From assembly GCF_022819085.1 (NCBI RefSeq), contig NZ_JALHAG010000011.1, positions 310,001 through 374,000 of the forward strand: DNA of 64,000 nucleotides, written 5' to 3'. This document shows positions 60,882 to 64,000 of this stretch, in pieces. Below the pieces are notes generated by a model. It was not told where the DNA came from. It did no database searches and saw only the letters and a list, made by a program, of their open reading frames with translations. The position numbers and the translations under genes were made by a program. This DNA comes from Planococcus ruber. Lineage in GTDB: Bacteria; Bacillota; Bacilli; Bacillales_A; Planococcaceae. Position 1 is the stretch's first letter; every line of letters starts with the position of its first letter.

Positions 60882-62470
60882 TTAACGTAGCAATTGCAAT
60901 ACTTGCTGAGGAGCCTGGTTGGCTTGAGCCAACATTGCTTGTGATGCTTGTGCAAGAATCGAATTCTTCGTTTGGTTCATCATTTCTTTCGCCATCGTGC
61001 GAACATTTACTTTCATAAATGACTAGACTATATCTTCACCCTCTAAGTTAGTAGGGGCCGGGCACTTCGGATTACCAGTGCTGATGTACACTGTGTCACC
61101 TACGGATTTCATCACCATAGCTCTCGCCTTAGATGGTCTATCCTAGTCGTTGAACCTTCTCCACTCTTTCGAGACAGGAGCTTGGCTGCTGATTGCCCAA
61201 TCTTTTATTTTTTCGAACCGTCACGTTTGCCGTTTCCAGCTGCGTTGTGGCAATAAAAGCTATAAGGGGTTTCCAGCAATTCACCCGGTCGTAATCTCTG
61301 GCTGTTACCGGCCAGGACGACTGTACCTCTGCTCGCTTACGCGGCTTCGGCATAATCAACGTCGCGGATACGTGATTCCGCTGCTGTTAGGTTTTCACTA
61401 GATGTTGCTAAGTTATTGATTGTGTGTTCTAGTCTGTTTTGAGTTGCTCCAAGTTTTGCTCTTTGAGCAGAAACAGTGTTGATAGCATCAGCAATCTTGT
61501 CAATTGAAGCAGTAGCACCACTTTGGCTTGAAACATCAAGGCTGCCTACGCCTAAAGAGGATGCACTCATACTCGAGATATCAACAGAAACCTTTTGCTG
61601 CGAATCAGTTGTATCACCAACTTGTAATTGTAATGAGCCACCTGCTCCGCCTGTTCCAGAAACAGTTTTTCCAGTAGTATCATCAAAGAAATTACCGAGA
61701 TCTGTTGCTAGATTTGCTGCCGTTGCATCAGCATCTGTAGCTGTAAATTCAATTCTTCCTAATCCAACTGATGTAAGATCAATAACCCCTTGCTTACCAG
61801 TTGCAGCTGTAAATGCTCCGCCAGTTTCTTTATCTGTTAAAACATCTGAAATATCCACAACTTTAGTTGTTGCATTTCCATCTGTATCCGTTGATGTAAA
61901 TTTCATTTCAGAACCACTAACAACTGCTGATGTAATTATATCCGTAGCTTTCGCATCAACTCCAGTTATAGAAGTGACCGCAGCTTTCGCAGTAGATGCA
62001 ATGTCTAAAGTTTTATCAAATCCTACAATGCTTGTTGCTCCAGCACCAATAGAACCATCTAAAAGCTTTTTGCCATTGAAGTTAGTAGTAGAAGAAATTC
62101 GATCTAATTCTTCATTTAATTTGTCTACTTCTGCTTGAATAGCTTTTCTGTCAACATTGTCATCTAATGTACCATTGGCAGATTGAGTTGCAAGTTCTTT
62201 CATTCTTTGAAGAATTTCAGTTGTTTCGTTCAAAGCACCTTCAGCTGTTTGAATTAATGAAATACCGTCTTGCGCATTCCGTGATGCCTGGTCCAGACCA
62301 CGAATTTGTGCACGCATTTTTTCAGAGATTGCTAAACCGCCAGCATCATCACTCGCATGGTTAATGCGCATGCCTGAAGATAGTTTCTCCATGCTGCTTG
62401 CTTGTGCATTACTTGCTGCACCCATTTGACGGTGCGTGTTTAAAGCTGTGATATTGTGATTAATAATCAT
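60882..62470 (-). CDS. hag: Flagellin, interrupted by a group I intron (exons 62470-61352 and 60992-60882)
   Basis: Exon 1 gives 373 residues: the conserved N-terminus [20 protein letters not shown], the D1 coiled coil, a variable middle (about residues 150-300) and the C-terminal coil up to SRIRDVDY. Reading on, the frame stops four codons later at TAA (61337). Exon 2 supplies the missing 36 residues, [20 protein letters not shown] then [16 protein letters not shown]. Joined, they make a normal 409-residue flagellin. Without splicing the protein would lack the D0 helix needed for polymerisation and FliS binding. It is the only flagellin in the window and is preceded by fliW and csrA, a SigD promoter and a CsrA-type leader. 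Confidence 0.93.
60993..61351 (-). ncRNA. ORF-less group I self-splicing intron in the flagellin gene
   Basis: The 359-nt RNA (minus strand) holds the conserved group I elements in order: P AATTGCTGGAAACCCC (61281-61266), Q AATCAGCAGCCAAGCTCC (61194-61177), R/P7 TTCAACGACTAGG with GACTA at 61148-61144, and S AAGATATAGTC with TAGTC at 61030-61026. CTGGC/GCCAG (P2-like) and ATTTA/TAAAT (P9) hairpins are visible. The guide 5'-CGCGTAAGC (61343-61335) pairs with exon 1 end GATTAT (one mismatch, with the U-G pair at the splice site) and exon 2 start GCG. The intron ends in G. A 3-nt shifted junction is the only close alternative. Confidence 0.93.
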
Positions 62471-62479
62471 TTTGTATTA

Positions 62480-62529
62480 CCTCCGTGTAATGTTTTTTGT
62501 TTTTTTATAAGCGTCCAAATCCGTTTGGA
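62480..62529 (-). promoter_or_regulatory. CsrA-binding leader of flagellin mRNA (two GGA sites)
   Basis: A 7-bp hairpin GTCCAAA-CGGA-TTTGGAC (62512-62529) presents GGA in its loop, the classic CsrA site. A second GGA lies in the ribosome site CACGGAGG (62480-62487), about 30 nt downstream. In B. subtilis CsrA bound to such a pair blocks flagellin translation until FliW removes it; csrA and fliW are the two genes upstream here. Confidence 0.85.
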
Positions 62530-62545
62530 CTGCCTTACAGTATTT

Positions 62546-62572
62546 ATATCGGAGGGCGTTTTGAAATGTTTA
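62546..62572 (-). promoter_or_regulatory. SigD promoter of hag
   Basis: TAAA, a 15-nt spacer and TCCGATAT on the minus strand, about 75 nt before the flagellin start. Only the first base of the -10 differs from consensus. Confidence 0.9.
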
Positions 62573-62623
62573 GCGTTTTTTAAAAGTTTTTTATAAAGTT
62601 TTTCCAATTTCTTTTCTTCCATA

Positions 62624-62648
62624 GAAAAAGCCTGCATCTCTGCAGGCT
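62624..62648 (-). terminator. Terminator after csrA
   Basis: AGCCTGCA / TGCAGGCT arms with a 4-nt loop and a T-run on the minus strand. It separates fliW-csrA from the SigD-driven flagellin gene. Confidence 0.88.
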
Positions 62649-62653
62649 CTCTC

Positions 62654-62875
62654 TCACTTCTTCAACTTCAAAAAATCACTGATGTTGATCACTTTCGATG
62701 CCGCTTGCTTGTTTTCTTCCTGAATCTCCAAATACACTTCTTTCCGGTGGATGGTGATGTGCTTCGGCGCGTTAATGCCGAGCCGGACCATGTCCCCTTC
62801 AATGGCCGTGACCGTGATTTCGATGTTGTCGTCGACGACAATCGTTTCGCCTTTTTTTCTGCCGAGTACGAGCAT
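62654..62875 (-). CDS. csrA: Translational regulator CsrA
   Basis: The 73-residue protein has the complete CsrA core [42 protein letters not shown]. It represses flagellin translation by binding GGA hairpins and is antagonised by FliW. It follows fliW by 3 nt and precedes hag. Confidence 0.97.
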   Translation of the reverse strand: MLVLGRKKGETIVVDDNIEITVTAIEGDMVRLGINAPKHITIHRKEVYLEIQEENKQAASKVINISDFLKLKK

Positions 62876-62878
62876 CGC

Positions 62879-63325
62879 CTACACCTGCCCTTGTTCCGTC
62901 TGGAATAAACGCTGTTTGATCTCGTAGGTTTTGTTGTCCAAGACGATTTGCATGCCGAGTTTTTTCCGATTGTTGATGACGATCGGCGCTTTCAAGTTCG
63001 TCGTCGCGTCTTTCATGTCGCCAGTAACGGAAACGGTCGCAAGGACGATGGCGTCTGCCGGTTCTTCCAGTTCCAGTCGCTCCACCAATTGCTCCGCGAG
63101 CTTGATGTCGTAGTCGGGGAAAAACGAAAACGGATCGACGAGGAAAAAGCTGAGTTCTGCCGAGTCGATCGACTGAAGGAAAAAGAATGGCGATTCGCTG
63201 CTTTCGTCGGCCGGCAGCAACACGTATTTTTTCATTTCTTCAAAGCCGGGAATTCCTTTTGCAAATGTCAGGACGCGGTCGTCCGGAAGTTCAATTTCGC
63301 CGAATTGGCTTGTCTGGATTTTCAT
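62879..63325 (-). CDS. fliW: Flagellar assembly factor FliW
   Basis: The 148-residue protein starts KIQTSQFGEIELPDDRVLTFAKGIPGFEEMKKYVLLP and contains NLKAPIVINNRKKLGMQIVLDN, the FliW signature. FliW binds either CsrA or flagellin, which links flagellin secretion to its translation. GGAAAGGGG precedes the ATG. Confidence 0.97.
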   Translation of the reverse strand: MKIQTSQFGEIELPDDRVLTFAKGIPGFEEMKKYVLLPADESSESPFFFLQSIDSAELSFFLVDPFSFFPDYDIKLAEQLVERLELEEPADAIVLATVSVTGDMKDATTNLKAPIVINNRKKLGMQIVLDNKTYEIKQRLFQTEQGQV

Positions 63326-63356
63326 GATGGGCCCCTTTCCGCCTGTTCACTTCTCT

Positions 63357-63385
63357 ACTATAAAAAGTTTCTCTTATTAGCTTAA
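63357..63385 (-). promoter_or_regulatory. Candidate promoter of fliW-csrA
   Basis: TTAAGC, a 17-nt spacer and TATAGT on the minus strand, about 30 nt before fliW. The -35 is weak. The rest of the 308-bp gap to the MHYT gene is A/T-rich, with a small ACTAGT-flanked hairpin near 63468-63487 and no recognised riboswitch. Confidence 0.4.
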
Positions 63386-63633
63386 CCGATATTTTGGAAG
63401 CTTCAAGACATACCTTAAGACCTAAACTGTTACATCTTAATAAAACCTTTACATTTTTCTGCTCAAAACTAGTGAAAAAAGACTAGTCATGTGCTATCTT
63501 AAGGAAACGATGCACCTAGAGGATAGGAAATTCGCTTTACCTAAATGAACAGTATCCCGTTTATTCTCTTAATTGTATCATGAATCCTTTATTTTACATT
63601 TTCTATCCTACATCTAGAAAGAGTTGTTTACTA

Positions 63634-64000
63634 ATGGACCCTATTTCATTCACGTATAACTGGCCGCTTGTTATTCTTTCCATAGTCGTCGCGATGTTCG
63701 CGGCATTCGTCGCACTCGATATCAGCAGCCGCCTCGCGATTTCAAAGCAAGGCTTGAAGAGGCGCTGGGTCTTGTCAGGCGCCATCGTCATGGGGCTCGG
63801 CATTTGGGCGATGCATTTTATCGCGATGCTCGCATTCCATATGTCGATGGAAGTGACGTACAGCGTGCCGATCGTTATTTTATCGATTCTTCCGGCGCTT
63901 GCTTCGTGCTGGGTCGCGTTCCGCATCATCAGCCGTCCGGCGAATTCATGGAAGCGACTGTTGGTCGGGGCCTTCTTTATCGGACTCGGCATTATTTCAA
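63634..64000 (+). CDS. MHYT-domain membrane sensor (partial, runs off the window)
   Basis: The first 122 codons are present. Hydrophobic segments alternate with short loops, and GLGIWAMHFIAMLAFHM matches the MHYT motif, proposed to bind metal and sense a diatomic gas. A second copy seems to begin at the edge (VGAFFIGLGIIS). MHYT sensors are usually joined to GGDEF/EAL or kinase domains, so this may be another c-di-GMP protein, but the output domain is outside the window. The ribosome site (AAAGAG) is weak. Confidence 0.8.
   Translation, partial: MDPISFTYNWPLVILSIVVAMFAAFVALDISSRLAISKQGLKRRWVLSGAIVMGLGIWAMHFIAMLAFHMSMEVTYSVPIVILSILPALASCWVAFRIISRPANSWKRLLVGAFFIGLGIIS

Noticed and set aside
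60996..61354. Splice junction three nucleotides away, giving RDVD-MAKEMM
   Set aside because: It also joins T to a G-ending intron in frame, but no intron guide pairs with GTTGAT/ATGGC, while CGCGTAAGC pairs with GATTAT/GCG.
61138..61359. 73-codon frame inside the intron
   Set aside because: It runs through the conserved P, Q and R elements, has no ribosome site and encodes nothing family-like.
61337..62470. Flagellin as a truncated or pseudogene ending DYAEAA
   Set aside because: The exact missing C-terminus lies downstream and the insert has group I intron elements with guide pairing, so splicing explains the stop.
63326..63633. Second c-di-GMP riboswitch before the MHYT gene
   Set aside because: None of the GEMM-I or c-di-GMP-II conserved blocks are present.

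Overview
The window is a chromosomal segment of moderate GC from a motile Gram-positive bacterium of the Bacillales. The best guess is Planococcaceae, Planococcus/Planomicrobium-like. This rests on strong AGGAGG-type ribosome binding sites, the Bacillus-type gene set (pxpBCA/kip cluster, lrgAB, SigD-type promoters, flhO-flhP, yvyF-flgMNKL, FliW-CsrA-flagellin module) and gene order. The assignment to family is an inference from protein character and synteny, not from a search.

Positions 1-26 kb hold metabolic and transport genes: a BrnQ branched-chain amino acid carrier; DUF2971 and AIM24 proteins; a LysE-family exporter with an apparent N-terminal frameshift; lrgAB; a TetR-regulated ABC efflux pair with two operator-like palindromes; an orphan amino-acid binding lipoprotein; the 5-oxoprolinase operon pxpBCA with an NRAMP-like carrier; an opp operon without oppF; a membrane GGDEF diguanylate cyclase; a histidine phosphatase-GNAT fusion; and an NCS1 permease with a hairpin leader.

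Positions 26-48 kb are one long minus-strand flagellar operon, flgB-flgC-fliEFGHIJK-flgD-flgE/G-flbD-fliM-fliY-fliOPQR-flhB-flhA-flhF-flhG-sigD, ending in swrB-like, YaaR-family and PilZ genes. No cheY, cheA, cheW, cheB, cheC or cheD is present where related bacteria carry them. The operon leader holds a clear cyclic-di-GMP-I (GEMM-I) riboswitch followed by a terminator. The first gene is therefore controlled by c-di-GMP and a distal gene encodes a c-di-GMP receptor.

Positions 48-63 kb hold late flagellar genes: flhO-flhP on the plus strand, then on the minus strand yvyF-flgMNKL, motAB-fliL, flaG-fliDTS, a FlgJ-like glucosaminidase and fliW-csrA-hag. The flagellin gene appears to stop early, but its missing C-terminal 36 codons lie further downstream. 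A 359-nt ORF-less group I intron separates the two exons, and a predicted P1/P10 guide pairing fixes the splice sites. A free-standing LAGLIDADG homing endonuclease gene, on the opposite strand with its own promoter, sits about 0.6 kb beyond the flagellin stop. Intron plus separate endonuclease is the most interesting system here. A partial MHYT-domain sensor starts at the right edge.

Three classes of unexplained intergenic structure were found: a 20-bp-phased array (5378-5448), a 21-bp-phased array (49957-50049), both between convergent genes, and a modular dispersed repeat with at least five copies, four of them inside the flagellar region.
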